Below, piece by piece: positions 44,235-54,326 of a DNA stretch of 54,779 bases. Below the pieces are notes generated by a model. The model saw only the letters and a list, made by a program, of their open reading frames with translations. It made no database searches and was not told where the DNA came from. Location: contig NZ_MBPN01000030.1 in the NCBI RefSeq assembly GCF_001695625.1, forward strand, positions 1 through 54,779. Reading direction: 5' to 3'. Numbering within the stretch: position 1 is the stretch's first letter; every line of letters starts with the position of its first letter. The translations under genes were made by a program, and so were the position numbers. This stretch comes from Pseudomonas defluvii (GTDB lineage Bacteria > Pseudomonadota > Gammaproteobacteria > Pseudomonadales > Pseudomonadaceae).

Positions 44235-47200
44235 ATGGAACGTCTGACGCGCGTTCTGATCGCATTGACTCGCTGGGGCTTGGGCGGTTGCGCCCTGCTG
44301 ACAGTGCTTGTCGCACTTTACGTAAGCCTTGGGCGGCAGTTGGTGCCGTTGGTGGCTGAATACCGGAATGACGCTCAGGACAAGGCCGAGCAGGCCTTGG
44401 GCATGCCTGTCCATATCGGCGCCCTGGAGGGGCGCTGGAGTGGGTTGGCGCCGGTTTTGCTGGTGCGTGATGTGCAGTTGGGTGATGGCCCCAACGCCTT
44501 GCGCCTGGATGCGGTCAGGGTCGTGCCAGACCTTTGGGCCAGCTTGATGGAGCGTCAGCTACGCATTGCCCAGATCGAGTTGGGTGGCCTGCAGGTGAGC
44601 CTGCATGAAGATGAGAATGGCCGTTGGGCGCTGAAGGGTTTGCCCGTCACGCAAGCGCAATCACTCGACCCTGAGCAGGTGCTGACCCAACTTCAGGTGG
44701 TCTCGAAGGTTTCCCTGTTCGACAGCCAGGTGACCCTTGAGCCGTTCCAGCGTGATCCGACAACCCTTACCTATGTCAGCCTCGGGCTACAGACCGGCAG
44801 TGTGCGCCAGCGTCTTGATGCGCGTGCGACCCTGCCCGACGGCCAGCCGCTGGCCTTGAGCCTGCGCAGCCGGATTCGCCCGGCTCAATGGCGTGAGGCG
44901 CAACTAGAGGCGTACCTGAGCCTGCCGCAGAGTGACTGGGCCAAGTGGATACCGCCGAAATGGCTGGGGCAGTGGAAGGCCGAGCAGTTGCGTAGTGGCG
45001 GCGAGGTCTGGCTCAACTGGTCGAACGGTGCGGTGAGCAGTGCGGTGGTGCGCATGAACGCGCCGCGGTTGCGCGGTGCCTATACCGGGCGCAAAGCCAT
45101 CGCCCTGGATAACCTGGCCCTCAACGCCTGGTTCCAGCGTAGCGAGCAGGGCTTCGAAGTGGCCGTAGACTCCCTGGCGATGAGCCTGGGCGAAATCCGC
45201 TGGGAATCTCGTATCCAGTTGCGCCAGTTGGCGGCCACCGAGAAAACCGAAGAAACCTGGGAGGTGCAGGCCGATCGCCTGGACCTTGCCCCGCTCACGC
45301 CGTTGATCGATGCCCTGGCTCCGCTGCCGGACACTCTGATGGCCGTGGTTGATGGTCTCAAGGTGACCGGTGGCTTGCGCAACGTGCGGCTGGATATTCG
45401 ACCCAAGGCCAGTGGCGATCAGCGCCTGAGCTTTGCAGCCAACCTCGACCGGGTGGGGTTTTCGGCCTACCACGGTGCACCGGCGGCAGGAAACGTCAGT
45501 GGCAGCATCAGTGGTGACCTTGGTCAGGGTGAGCTACGCCTTGATACCGATGCATTCATGCTGCATCTCGATCCTATCTTCGCCAAACCCTGGCATTACC
45601 AGAAAGCCAATGCACGCTTGACCTGGCGTCTGGATCAGGACGGCTTCACCCTCATTGCGCCTTACCTCAAGGTGCTGGGAGAGGAAGGCAAGATCGCTGG
45701 CGATTTCCTGATTCGTCTGCTCTTCGACCCTGCGCTTGAGGACTACATGGACCTGCGTGTCGGTCTGGTCGAGGGTGACGGTCGTTACACTGGCAAGTAC
45801 CTGCCGGCAGTCTTGAGCCCCGCATTGGATGAGTGGCTGCGCACGGCAATTCTCAAGGGTGCGGTCGATGAGGGCTATTTTCAGTACCAGGGCTCGCTGA
45901 ACCACGGGGCATCCCCTGAGGCTCGGAGCATCAGCCTGTTTTTCAAGGTGCATGATGCGGCCCTCGATTTTCAGCCGGGCTGGCCGACGGTGCGCAACGT
46001 CGACGGCGACGTGTTCATCGACGATGCCGGGGTGCGGGTAAAGGCCCGCAGTGGGGAGTTGCTCAATACCCAGGTCAGCAACGTGATAGTCGATATTCCC
46101 CATGTGGACAGTGGCGAGCACAGCCACTTGTACCTTGATGGCGAATTTTCCGGCGGGCTTGGCGATGGTCTGAAGATTCTCCAGGAGGCACCTATTGGCA
46201 CCGGGCCGACCTTTGCCGGTTGGGAGGGCGAGGGCAGCCTGGTGGGCAAGCTCAAGCTCGATGTTCCACTGGTGAAGGGGCAACAGCCCAAGGTGCTTGT
46301 GGACTTCAGTACGGCTGATGCACGCCTCAAGATCCGTGAGCCGGCGCTGGAATTGAGCCAGCTCAAGGGCGATTTTCGATTTGATTATGACAAAGGTCTG
46401 AGCGGTCAGGGCATTACGGCCCGGGCGTTCGACAAGCCGTTCACTGCGCAGATTTTCGCGGAAGGCAAGCCCGGTCAGTTGCAGACCCGCCTCGCTGCCA
46501 AGGGGCAGATCGGGCTCAAGGCGCTGACCGACTGGCTGCAGTTCAACCAAGCCTTGCCGCTGTCTGGCGAACTGCCCTACGAGCTGCAGGTAGCCTTGGG
46601 TAGCCGCAGCAATCAACTGACGATCAACTCCACGCTCAAGGGGCTGGCAATCGACTTGCCTGCACCGTTTGGCAAATCCGCTGGCGAGGTGCGTAACAGC
46701 CAGTTTCGGATGAACCTGCAAGGCCCTGAGCGCCGTTACGATGTTGATTACGCAGACCTTGCCAACCTGGTGTACGCATCGCCGGTGGGCAAGCCCGGCC
46801 AAGGGCGCGGCGAACTGTTGTTTGGCGAAGGCAATGCCCAGTTGCCCTCTGCCCAGGGCGTGCGGTTGAGTGGCAAGCTGGCCGAGCTGGACGTGGCGCT
46901 TTGGCAGAAACAGCTGGAACGTTATGCCGGAAACGATCCAGGCGGCAGTGCCCGGCAAGCCCTCCAGAGTGCCAATGTGAGCATTGGGCAGGTCAAGGCA
47001 TTCGGTCTTGACCTCAACCAGGCGGTGGTTCGTGTCAACCGTAGCAATGACAGTTGGGGCGTGCGCCTGGACAGCAAGGAGGTCATAGGTAATGCGCGCC
47101 TGCCGGATAACCAGGCACAACCGATCACCCTTAATTTGCAGACCATTCATCTGCCGTCGGCTGATCCCGCTGAGGTTACGGCCCCGGATGCCCCTGACCC

Positions 47201-48050
47201 CTTGGCTACTGTCGATCCGCGCAAAATTCCTGCAGTCGACCTGACCATCGGCAAGTTGTTCCTGGGTGACGATCTGTTGGGCAGTTGGTCGCTGAAGCTG
47301 CGGCCCACGGCCAAGGGCGTAGCGCTGAAGGATCTGGACCTCAATCTCAAAGGCTTGATGATTGATGGCAACGCTGGCTGGGAGGGTGTGCCGGGGGCGA
47401 GCAGTAGTTGGTACAAGGGCCGTCTGGAAGGCAAGGACGTGGCAGATGTGCTCAAGGCCTGGAAGTTCGCACCGACCGTGACCAGTCGGGATTTTCGTCT
47501 GGACGCCGACGGCCGCTGGCCAGGCTCGCCCGCCTGGGTTGGCCTCAAGCGGTTTTCCGGCAGCCTTGATGCCTCGCTACGCAAAGGCCAGTTTGTCGAG
47601 GTGGAAGGTGGTGCTCAGGCGCTGCGGGTGTTTGGTCTGCTGAACTTCAACTCGATTGGCCGTCGCTTGCGCCTGGACTTCTCCGACCTGCTTGGCAAAG
47701 GCCTGAGTTATGACCGGGTCAAAGGCTTGTTGGTCGCCAGTGAGGGCGTCTACGTGACGCGTGAACCGATCACCGTGACGGGGCCCTCAAGTAATCTGGA
47801 GCTGGATGGCACACTGGACATGGTTCGAGACCAGATCGATGCCAACCTGCTGGTGACCTTGCCGGTGACCAACAACCTGCCATTGGCGGCGTTGATTGTC
47901 GGTGCGCCGGCCATTGGCGGTGCCCTGTTCCTGGTTGACCGCCTGCTGGGGGATCGGGTGGCACGTTATGCCAGCGTGCACTATCGCGTCGAAGGCCCGT
48001 GGAAAGAGCCTAAGATTAGCTTTATCAAACCTTTCGAGAAGAACCGTTGA
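44235..48050 (+). CDS. yhdP: YhdP-family AsmA-like envelope protein
   Basis: A 1271-residue protein anchored by one N-terminal helix (WGLGGCALLTVLVALYVSLG) with a very long periplasmic beta-rich part (DUF3971 then AsmA-like C-terminus, LEGKDVADVLKAWKFAPTVTSRDF and RLLGDRVARYASVHYRVEGPWKEP). Members span the periplasm as lipid-transfer bridges moving phospholipid to the outer membrane (established for E. coli YhdP with TamB and YdbH). GGGGAGACATCGAC precedes the ATG. Its TGA overlaps the start of the amidase gene, so the downstream genes are coupled. Confidence 0.93.
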   Translation: MERLTRVLIALTRWGLGGCALLTVLVALYVSLGRQLVPLVAEYRNDAQDKAEQALGMPVHIGALEGRWSGLAPVLLVRDVQLGDGPNALRLDAVRVVPDLWASLMERQLRIAQIELGGLQVSLHEDENGRWALKGLPVTQAQSLDPEQVLTQLQVVSKVSLFDSQVTLEPFQRDPTTLTYVSLGLQTGSVRQRLDARATLPDGQPLALSLRSRIRPAQWREAQLEAYLSLPQSDWAKWIPPKWLGQWKAEQLRSGGEVWLNWSNGAVSSAVVRMNAPRLRGAYTGRKAIALDNLALNAWFQRSEQGFEVAVDSLAMSLGEIRWESRIQLRQLAATEKTEETWEVQADRLDLAPLTPLIDALAPLPDTLMAVVDGLKVTGGLRNVRLDIRPKASGDQRLSFAANLDRVGFSAYHGAPAAGNVSGSISGDLGQGELRLDTDAFMLHLDPIFAKPWHYQKANARLTWRLDQDGFTLIAPYLKVLGEEGKIAGDFLIRLLFDPALEDYMDLRVGLVEGDGRYTGKYLPAVLSPALDEWLRTAILKGAVDEGYFQYQGSLNHGASPEARSISLFFKVHDAALDFQPGWPTVRNVDGDVFIDDAGVRVKARSGELLNTQVSNVIVDIPHVDSGEHSHLYLDGEFSGGLGDGLKILQEAPIGTGPTFAGWEGEGSLVGKLKLDVPLVKGQQPKVLVDFSTADARLKIREPALELSQLKGDFRFDYDKGLSGQGITARAFDKPFTAQIFAEGKPGQLQTRLAAKGQIGLKALTDWLQFNQALPLSGELPYELQVALGSRSNQLTINSTLKGLAIDLPAPFGKSAGEVRNSQFRMNLQGPERRYDVDYADLANLVYASPVGKPGQGRGELLFGEGNAQLPSAQGVRLSGKLAELDVALWQKQLERYAGNDPGGSARQALQSANVSIGQVKAFGLDLNQAVVRVNRSNDSWGVRLDSKEVIGNARLPDNQAQPITLNLQTIHLPSADPAEVTAPDAPDPLATVDPRKIPAVDLTIGKLFLGDDLLGSWSLKLRPTAKGVALKDLDLNLKGLMIDGNAGWEGVPGASSSWYKGRLEGKDVADVLKAWKFAPTVTSRDFRLDADGRWPGSPAWVGLKRFSGSLDASLRKGQFVEVEGGAQALRVFGLLNFNSIGRRLRLDFSDLLGKGLSYDRVKGLLVASEGVYVTREPITVTGPSSNLELDGTLDMVRDQIDANLLVTLPVTNNLPLAALIVGAPAIGGALFLVDRLLGDRVARYASVHYRVEGPWKEPKISFIKPFEKNR

Positions 48051-48901
48051 TGAAAGCAGCCGTGATTCAGATGGTCAGCCAGAGCGATATTGCTGGCAAC
48101 CTGGCCCAGGCCCACGCATTGCTTGAGCGTGCAGCCCATGGCGGTGCGCGGCTGGCAGTCTTGCCAGAAAACTTTGCGGCCATGGGGCGTCGTGACAGTG
48201 CCGCAATCGGCCGAGCCGAAGCGCTTGGCGAGGGGCCAATCCTGCCGTGGTTGAAACAGACGGCACGTGACCTCAGGTTATGGATTGTGGCCGGAACCGT
48301 GCCTTTGCCGCCGGTCGGGCAGCCCGACGCGAAAGCCCATGCCTGTTCGTTGCTGATCGACGATCAGGGGCAGCAGGTGGCGCGCTACGACAAGCTGCAC
48401 CTGTTCGATGTCGATGTGGCCGACAACCGTGGCCGTTATCGTGAGTCCGATGATTATGCCCATGGAAGTCGGGTGGTCGTGGCCGATACGCCGGTTGGCC
48501 GTCTGGGGCTCAGTGTTTGCTATGACCTGCGCTTTCCGGAGCTCTATAGCGCCTTGCGCGAAGCGGGGGCTGAATTGATCAGTGCGCCGGCGGCGTTTAC
48601 CGCGGTAACCGGTGCCGCACACTGGGAAGTGCTGATACGTGCCCGGGCTATTGAAACGCAGTGTTATGTGTTGGCTGCGGCTCAGGGCGGCACTCATCCC
48701 GGTCCACGGGAAACCTTTGGTCATGCGGCGATCGTCGATCCATGGGGGCGCATCGTCGCCGAACAGGACACCGGCGAAGCCGTGCTGCTGGCCGAACGCG
48801 ACAGCAGCGAACAGGCGTCCATCCGGGCGCGGATGCCGGTGGCCTTGCACCGGCGCTTTTTTTCGCAGGACGCCTTGCGGCCTGCGCACACCTCGGAGTG
48901 A
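48050..48901 (+). CDS. Nitrilase-superfamily amidase (deaminated glutathione amidase/YbeM-like)
   Basis: A 283-residue cytoplasmic carbon-nitrogen hydrolase. The catalytic triad is E40 (VLPENFA), K115 (YDKLHLFDV) and C157 (VCYDLRFPE). The [19 protein letters not shown] and EREQ-like dimer features match the Nit1 branch, which hydrolyses deaminated glutathione as metabolite repair; omega-amidase is the main alternative. The start is ATG 48050, overlapping the yhdP stop (TGATG); the TTG 3 bases earlier is not needed. tldD begins 2 bases after its stop. Confidence 0.9.
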   Translation: MKAAVIQMVSQSDIAGNLAQAHALLERAAHGGARLAVLPENFAAMGRRDSAAIGRAEALGEGPILPWLKQTARDLRLWIVAGTVPLPPVGQPDAKAHACSLLIDDQGQQVARYDKLHLFDVDVADNRGRYRESDDYAHGSRVVVADTPVGRLGLSVCYDLRFPELYSALREAGAELISAPAAFTAVTGAAHWEVLIRARAIETQCYVLAAAQGGTHPGPRETFGHAAIVDPWGRIVAEQDTGEAVLLAERDSSEQASIRARMPVALHRRFFSQDALRPAHTSE

Positions 48902-48903
48902 CT

Positions 48904-50343
48904 ATGAGCGAGTTGTTATCCACCGTCAGTGAGCACCTGCTGGCGCCAGGTGGTCTTACCCTGGACAGCCTGCAGTCGGTGCTCGGTGAGCTGGCCGGGC
49001 CCGGTATCGATGCCGCCGACCTGTACTTTCAGGGGCAGATTTCCGAGTCGTGGGCACTGGAGGACGGCATTGTCAAAGAGGGCAGCTTCAACCTCGATCA
49101 GGGGGTAGGTGTTCGTGCCCAATCCGGTGAAAAAACCGGTTTCGCCTACAGCAATGCGATCAACCTTGAGGCCTTGAGCTCGGCGGCTCGTGCTGCCCGT
49201 TCAATTTCCCGAGCTGGACAGAACGGCAGTGTTCAGGCGTTCAAAAGCCAGGACGTGGTGCAGTTGTACTCGCCGGACAATCCACTTGAGGTCATCAGCC
49301 GTGCCGAGAAGGTCGAGCTGCTCAAGCGTGTCGATGCGGCAACCCGCAAGCTGGACCCACGTATCCAGCAGGTCAGTGTCAGCATGGCCGGCGTCTGGGA
49401 GCGCATCCTGGTCGCGGCCGCCGACGGTAGCCTGGCTGCCGATGTGCGACCGCTGGTGCGTTTCAACGTCAGCGTGATCGTCGAGCAGAATGGTCGCCGT
49501 GAACGCGGCGGCCACGGCGGCGGCGGGCGCACCGACTACCGTTTCTTCACCGATGAGCGTGTCATGGGCTATGCCCGTGAGGCATTGCGTCAGGCCTTGG
49601 TCAACCTTGAGGCGGTTCCGGCGCCGGCCGGGACATTGCCGGTGGTTCTCGGCCCGGGCTGGTCAGGGGTGTTGCTCCATGAAGCGGTCGGCCATGGTCT
49701 TGAGGGTGATTTCAACCGCAAGGGCAGCTCGGCCTATAGCGGTCGTTTGGGGGAGCAGGTCGCGTCCAGTCTCTGCACCATTGTCGACGACGGTACCCTG
49801 GAAGGGCGCCGCGGCTCGCTGAGCGTCGATGACGAAGGTACCCCCACCGAATGCACCACCTTGATCGAGAACGGCATCCTCAAAGGCTACATGCAGGACA
49901 AGCTCAATGCCCGCTTGATGGGGATGGCGCGCACCGGTAACGGCCGGCGTGAGTCCTATGCACACTTGCCGATGCCGCGCATGACCAACACCTACATGCG
50001 CGCCGGTGATAGCGACCCGGCTGAAATCATCGCTTCGGTGAAGCGTGGCCTGTACTGCGCAAACCTTGGCGGCGGGCAGGTGGATATCACCAGTGGCAAG
50101 TTCGTGTTTTCCACCAGTGAGGCCTACCTCATCGAGGACGGCAAGATTACCACGCCGGTGAAGGGAGCGACCCTGATCGGTAACGGGCCGGAGGCCATGA
50201 GCCGTGTGTCGATGGTCGGTAACGACCTGTCGCTGGACAGTGGTGTCGGCACGTGTGGCAAGGATGGGCAATCGGTGCCTGTGGGTGTGGGTCAGCCGAC
50301 GCTGAAGATCGATGCGATCACCGTGGGTGGCACGGGCGCATGA
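48904..50343 (+). CDS. tldD: Metalloprotease subunit TldD
   Basis: A 479-residue subunit of the TldD/PmbA (TldE) zinc protease, which degrades unfolded peptides and processes some microcins and CcdA. The metal site [12 protein letters not shown] is at H259, E260 and H264, followed by the conserved [25 protein letters not shown] region and the C-terminal [20 protein letters not shown]. The start is ATG 48904 ([13 protein letters not shown]); the frame stays open far upstream within the amidase gene but that part is not TldD-like. Its partner pmbA lies 675 bases further on. Confidence 0.96.
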   Translation: MSELLSTVSEHLLAPGGLTLDSLQSVLGELAGPGIDAADLYFQGQISESWALEDGIVKEGSFNLDQGVGVRAQSGEKTGFAYSNAINLEALSSAARAARSISRAGQNGSVQAFKSQDVVQLYSPDNPLEVISRAEKVELLKRVDAATRKLDPRIQQVSVSMAGVWERILVAAADGSLAADVRPLVRFNVSVIVEQNGRRERGGHGGGGRTDYRFFTDERVMGYAREALRQALVNLEAVPAPAGTLPVVLGPGWSGVLLHEAVGHGLEGDFNRKGSSAYSGRLGEQVASSLCTIVDDGTLEGRRGSLSVDDEGTPTECTTLIENGILKGYMQDKLNARLMGMARTGNGRRESYAHLPMPRMTNTYMRAGDSDPAEIIASVKRGLYCANLGGGQVDITSGKFVFSTSEAYLIEDGKITTPVKGATLIGNGPEAMSRVSMVGNDLSLDSGVGTCGKDGQSVPVGVGQPTLKIDAITVGGTGA

Positions 50344-50352
50344 CGAAAAGGT

Positions 50353-50375
50353 CGAGCCGGCAGGGTGCCGGCTCG
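50353..50375. terminator. Bidirectional hairpin between tldD and darP
   Basis: CGAGCCGGCA (50353-50362) and TGCCGGCTCG (50366-50375) form a perfect 10-bp stem with a 3-base loop GGG. It sits exactly between the convergent tldD and darP stop codons. The preceding AAAAG gives a short U-run only for the minus-strand transcript. Confidence 0.65.
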
Positions 50376-50385
50376 GCTACGAAGA

Positions 50386-50910
50386 TCAGCGCAGGCCGCG
50401 CTGGGTTTCGTCGAGGTCGCGGATGTACTTGAAGATCTTGCGGCTGGCAGTTGGCGGCTTGTTGCGCGCCAGCTCATGCTGGGCCTGACGGATCAGCGAG
50501 CGCAGCTGTTGGCGATCCGCTTCGGCGTATTCGTTGACGAAACGCTCGAGGTCTTCGTCGGTGCCGCCGATCAGACGGTCGCGCCAGCGTTCAAGGTTGT
50601 GGAATCGTTCGTTGTACTGGCGAGTGGAGGCATCGAGTTGGTCCAGCAGCGCAAGAATGGCCTCGATGTCCTGATCGCGCATCAATTTGCCGATGAACGA
50701 CAAGTGGCGTTTACGGGCAATGTGGGCGGTGTGTTTGCTGGCATCGGCCAAGGCCCGGCGCAGGGCGTCGGTCAGCGGCAGGCGTGCCAGGGTGTCCGGC
50801 TTGAGCGTTGTAAGGCGCTCGCCGAGGTCGACCAGCGCATGCAGTTCGCGCTTGATCTGGGTTTTGCTTTTTTCGCCTTCGTCGAAGGCATCGTCGTAAG
50901 AATCAACCAT
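50386..50910 (-). CDS. darP: Dual-action ribosomal maturation protein DarP (YjgA, DUF615)
   Basis: A 174-residue, highly charged protein that binds late pre-50S particles. Family features: [52 protein letters not shown] and [38 protein letters not shown]. It is encoded opposite to tldD and divergently from pmbA, an arrangement found in many gammaproteobacteria. Confidence 0.95.
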   Translation of the reverse strand: MVDSYDDAFDEGEKSKTQIKRELHALVDLGERLTTLKPDTLARLPLTDALRRALADASKHTAHIARKRHLSFIGKLMRDQDIEAILALLDQLDASTRQYNERFHNLERWRDRLIGGTDEDLERFVNEYAEADRQQLRSLIRQAQHELARNKPPTASRKIFKYIRDLDETQRGLR

Positions 50911-51018
50911 GGTGGCAGTCCGCGTGGAAACGCCGCCATGATAACCAGTCGGGGGCCGCTTGTCCGGCCCGGTCGTGAGTTGACCCGTGCCGAGAGCAGA
51001 TTTTGAGTGGAGAAGACC

Positions 51019-52365
51019 ATGAGTTCAGTCCAGAGCGTAGGTCCGCAAGCCCTGCCGGCACTGCAGGAGCAGGTCGAGCAGATCATTGCCGAGGCCCGGC
51101 GCCAAGGCGCCAGTGCCTGCGAAGTAGCCGTTTCGCTGGAGCAGGGGCTGTCGACCTCGGTGCGTCAACGTGAAGTAGAGACGGTTGAGTTCAACCGTGA
51201 CCAAGGCTTTGGTATCACTTTGTACGTTGGTCAGCGCAAAGGTTCGGCCAGCACCTCGGCCAGCGGCAGTGAGGCGATTCGTGAAACCGTTGCTGCCGCA
51301 CTGGCGATTGCCAAGCACACCTCCGAAGACGATTGCGCCGGGCTGGCTGATGCCGCGTTGATGGCTCGCGATTTGCCGGACTTCGATCTTTACCATGCCT
51401 GGGACATCACTCCGGAACAGGCCATCGAGAAGGCCTTGGCCTGCGAGGCGGCGGCATTCGAGGCCGATCCACGGATCAAGAATGCTGATGGCACCACCCT
51501 CAATACCCATCAGGGCTGCCGCGTCTACGGCAACAGCCATGGTTTCATCGGCGGTTATGCCTCGACGCGTCACAGCTTGAGTTGCGTGATGATCGCCGAG
51601 GGCGATGGGCAGATGCAGCGCGACTACTGGTATGACGTCAATCGTCAGGGCGAGTTGCTGGCCGACCCGCAGAGCATTGGCCGGCGCGCTGCGCAGCGTG
51701 CTGCCAGCCGTCTGGGCGCGCGCCCGGTACCCACCTGCGAGGTGCCGGTGCTGTTCTCGGCGGAACTGGCCGGTGGGCTGTTCAGCAGCTTCCTGTCGGC
51801 GATCTCCGGTGGAAACCTGTACCGCAAATCGTCGTTCCTCGATGGCGCCATGGGCCAGCAGTTGTTCCCGAATTGGCTGACCCTGGATGAGCGTCCGCAC
51901 CTGCAGCGTGCCTTGGGCAGTGCGGCCTTCGATGGTGATGGGCTGGCAACCTATGCCAAGCCATTCGTCAAAAACGGTGAGTTGGTGTCTTATGTTCTGG
52001 GCACTTATTCCGGGCGCAAACTGGGCATGCCGAGCACCGCCAACGCCGGTGGTGTGCACAACCTGTTTGTCACCCATGGTGATGAAGATCAGGCTGCACT
52101 GCTGCGTCGCATGGGGCGCGGCCTGTTGGTCACTGAACTGATGGGGCATGGCCTGAATATGGTGACAGGCGATTACTCCCGTGGCGCGGCAGGTTTCTGG
52201 GTGGAGAACGGTGAGATCCAGTTTGCGGTTCAGGAGGTGACGATCGCCGGCAATATGAAAGACATGTTCCAGCAAATCGTTGCAATCGGTAATGATCTGG
52301 AAACCCGCAGCAATATCCACACTGGCTCCGTACTGATCGAGAAAATGACGGTCGCTGGTAGCTGA
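51019..52365 (+). CDS. pmbA: Metalloprotease subunit PmbA (TldE)
   Basis: A 448-residue partner of TldD. It contains the family's [23 protein letters not shown]-terminus, [29 protein letters not shown] and [35 protein letters not shown]. As in other PmbA proteins the HExxxH metal site of TldD is absent; catalysis needs the heterodimer. The start is ATG 51019 with GTGGAGAAGACC upstream; GTG 51007 is less likely. A decayed paralogue follows at 52594-53074. Confidence 0.95.
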   Translation: MSSVQSVGPQALPALQEQVEQIIAEARRQGASACEVAVSLEQGLSTSVRQREVETVEFNRDQGFGITLYVGQRKGSASTSASGSEAIRETVAAALAIAKHTSEDDCAGLADAALMARDLPDFDLYHAWDITPEQAIEKALACEAAAFEADPRIKNADGTTLNTHQGCRVYGNSHGFIGGYASTRHSLSCVMIAEGDGQMQRDYWYDVNRQGELLADPQSIGRRAAQRAASRLGARPVPTCEVPVLFSAELAGGLFSSFLSAISGGNLYRKSSFLDGAMGQQLFPNWLTLDERPHLQRALGSAAFDGDGLATYAKPFVKNGELVSYVLGTYSGRKLGMPSTANAGGVHNLFVTHGDEDQAALLRRMGRGLLVTELMGHGLNMVTGDYSRGAAGFWVENGEIQFAVQEVTIAGNMKDMFQQIVAIGNDLETRSNIHTGSVLIEKMTVAGS

Positions 52366-52419
52366 TTCCCTTGGGCCTGGCCATAACTATGTAGGATCAG
52401 GTCATCTGTTTGCAGGCGT

Positions 52420-52468
52420 AGAGTCCGTTCTGTCGTTCGATAAGGATACGAACACTGAAACGGACTCT
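52420..52468. repeat. 49-base nested inverted repeat after pmbA
   Basis: Outer arms AGAGTCCGTT (52420-52429) and AACGGACTCT (52459-52468) and inner arms GTTCG (52435-52439) and CGAAC (52449-52453) form one nested stem-loop. There is no T-tract. It is 55 bases past the pmbA stop and unlike the REP elements elsewhere in the window. Confidence 0.5.
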
Positions 52469-52593
52469 CGTACTGTCGTGGCGTAAGCCCTTCTTCGCTG
52501 TTCGTCCTTCTTGAACGTATCGCTTGCCCGGCGAACGTGCGCGTTAGCGCTGCGCAGGCCTCACTTTACCTGGCTCAAGAAAAGGATTTCCCA

Positions 52594-53074
52594 ATGATGA
52601 ATGATGTGAACAAGGCGCCGGAGGCTGTAGGGCCTGAAAATCTGCCCGACTTGAAGGCGCATGTCGAAGTGCTGCTTGCTGAGGCTCGCGCACAAGGTGC
52701 CGATGCCTGTGAAGCGCTTGCGCTGCGTACGGCACACCGTGTGCAGCGGGTGGCAGATGATCACGTGGACCCCTGTACACCGACGCTACAGCTTGGCTTG
52801 GGCTGGCAGTCTACGTTGGTCAGTGCAAGGCTGAGGTGAGCATCGACCTGAATGAGGGATTCTCGCCTGATGAAGCGGTGAGTTCTCCATGCGCGGCATT
52901 GGTTTCTGGATTGAGCATGGCGAGGTGCAGCATGCGCTGAACCCGTTTATTGTCTCGGGCAATATGAACGCACTGTTCAAGCAAATCGTTGCTGTAGGCC
53001 GTGATCGCGAGCCCGTTGGACGCTCATTGGGGCGCTCGCTTCTGATTGAACAACTAGATATCGTGAGTGATTGA
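52594..53074 (+). pseudogene. Degenerate pmbA paralogue (frameshifted, internally deleted)
   Basis: Three pieces of a PmbA-like protein lie in three different frames. The first, from ATG 52594 with AAGGA upstream, reads LPDLKAHVEVLLAEARAQGADACE, like PmbA's N-terminus. From about 52800 another frame reads LGLAVYVGQCKAEVS, matching [15 protein letters not shown] of pmbA. From 52889 a third frame reads RGIGFWIEHGEVQHAL and GNMNALFKQIVAVGRD, ending SLLIEQLDIVSD, matching PmbA's C-terminus. Roughly 280 central residues are missing. The identity to the intact pmbA looks like about half, so this is an old tandem duplicate or a separate paralogue that decayed. Its short first frame (81 codons) could still be translated. 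Confidence 0.85.
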
Positions 53075-53098
53075 GCAACTGTCGTAGTGGATCCTACG

Positions 53099-53131
53099 TC
53101 TGGTAGCTCGGCTTGGTGTTGGGCTACCAGA
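53099..53131. terminator. Hairpin between the pmbA remnant and ptsO
   Basis: TCTGGTAGC (53099-53107) and GCTACCAGA (53123-53131) form a perfect 9-bp stem with a 15-base loop, 47 bases from the ptsO stop and 24 from the pseudogene end. It may end the ptsN-rapZ-ptsO transcript; no T-tract is seen. Confidence 0.45.
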
Positions 53132-53178
53132 AGGGCACGCGGCTGTGTGAGACAAGGGGGCAGTAGAATGCTTGTGCG

Positions 53179-53451
53179 TTATTCGCCTTCGTCAAAGCGA
53201 TTGTTGATCAGCTCAACCAGTGCGTTGAGTGCCTCTGTGTCGTCTTCACCTTCGGTGTGCAGGTGTACCTGAGTACCTTTGCCTGCTGCGAGCATCATCA
53301 CGGCCATGATGCTCTTGCCATCGACCAGTTTGTCCGGTGCACGGCCAATTCGTACCTGGCAAGGAAAACGGCCGGCAACGCCAACGAATTTTGCGGCTGC
53401 GCGGGCATGCAGGCCCAGCTTGTTGATGATGGTTATTTCAAGAGCAGGCAT
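53179..53451 (-). CDS. ptsO: Nitrogen-PTS phosphocarrier NPr
   Basis: A 90-residue HPr-like protein with phospho-acceptor H15 in NKLGLHARAAAKF and the Ser-region GKSIMAVMMLAAGKG. It receives phosphate from EI-Ntr (PtsP) and passes it to EIIA-Ntr (PtsN), the regulatory PTS of Pseudomonas. It lies downstream of rapZ by 18 bases in the usual rpoN-hpf-ptsN-rapZ-ptsO order, of which only the last three genes are in this window. Confidence 0.96.
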   Translation of the reverse strand: MPALEITIINKLGLHARAAAKFVGVAGRFPCQVRIGRAPDKLVDGKSIMAVMMLAAGKGTQVHLHTEGEDDTEALNALVELINNRFDEGE

Positions 53452-53469
53452 CGCACAAGAGTCCTGTGG

Positions 53470-54324
53470 CTAGAGGTCGCGGTGGCGGACCTGGACGTTC
53501 TTCAGCGATTGCTGCAGCAACTGACCCAGGCGTTCGGTCAGATAGACCGAGCGATGATGACCACCGGTACAACCGATGGCAATGGTGACATACGCACGGT
53601 TGCTGGCGGCAAAGCGGGGTAGCCATTTGAGAAGATACCCGGAGATATCCTGGAACATGTCTTCGACATCCGGCTGGGCGGCCAGGTAGTCGATTACCGG
53701 TTGCTCAAGCCCGGAGTGATCCCGCAGTTCTGGCTTCCAGTAGGGGTTGGGCAGGCAGCGCACATCGAACACCACGTCAGCGTCTACGGGCATTCCACGC
53801 TTGAAGCCGAATGATTCGACCAGGAACGCAGTACCCGGCTCGGGTTGATTGAGCAGGCGAAGCTTGATCGAGTCTTTGAGCTGGTACAGGTTGAGGTTGG
53901 TGGTGTCGATCTTCAGGTCGGCCAGATCGGAAATAGGACCGAGCAGTTCGGTCTCGACCCGGATGGCCTCAGCCAGCGAGCGCTGAGCGTTGGTCAGCGG
54001 GTGACGGCGACGGGTTTCCGAGAAGCGCTTGAGCAGGGTTTCTTCATCGGCGTCCAGATACAGCACATCGCATTGGATATGCCGGTTGCGTGCATCTTCA
54101 AGCAGTTCCGGGAACCGGGATAGATGGCTTGGCAGGTTGCGTGCATCAATGGACACGGCAACCTTGGGTTGCATCAGTTCGGTATTGATCAGCGCATTTT
54201 CGGCAAGCTGCGGCAGCAAGCCGGCTGGAAGGTTGTCGATGCAATAGTAGCCATTGTCCTCAAGCACATCGAGGGCAGTGCTTTTACCTGAGCCGGACCG
54301 GCCGCTGACGATGATCAAACGCAT
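53470..54324 (-). CDS. rapZ: RNase adapter protein / nucleotide-binding protein RapZ
   Basis: A 284-residue ATP/GTP-binding protein. Walker A is GRSGSGKST (8-16), followed by [12 protein letters not shown], and the C-terminal domain contains CLPNPYW and [16 protein letters not shown] with the conserved Cys-His cluster. In E. coli RapZ guides RNase E to the GlmZ sRNA to tune glucosamine-6-phosphate synthase; the Pseudomonas role is less clear. ATG 54324 follows the ptsN stop by 2 bases. Confidence 0.95.
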   Translation of the reverse strand: MRLIIVSGRSGSGKSTALDVLEDNGYYCIDNLPAGLLPQLAENALINTELMQPKVAVSIDARNLPSHLSRFPELLEDARNRHIQCDVLYLDADEETLLKRFSETRRRHPLTNAQRSLAEAIRVETELLGPISDLADLKIDTTNLNLYQLKDSIKLRLLNQPEPGTAFLVESFGFKRGMPVDADVVFDVRCLPNPYWKPELRDHSGLEQPVIDYLAAQPDVEDMFQDISGYLLKWLPRFAASNRAYVTIAIGCTGGHHRSVYLTERLGQLLQQSLKNVQVRHRDL

Positions 54325-54326
54325 GT

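Noticed and set aside
45534..47150. A 538-codon open frame on the minus strand inside yhdP
   Set aside because: The plus strand codes a full-length YhdP with family features; the antisense frame has no start signal or domain.
51025..52320. A 431-codon minus-strand open frame over pmbA
   Set aside because: It is the shadow of PmbA; composition and lack of a ribosome site argue against a gene.
52594..52839. A real small gene of 81 codons after pmbA
   Set aside because: The sequence is the N-terminus of a PmbA-like protein whose remainder continues in other frames, so it is better described as part of a pseudogene.
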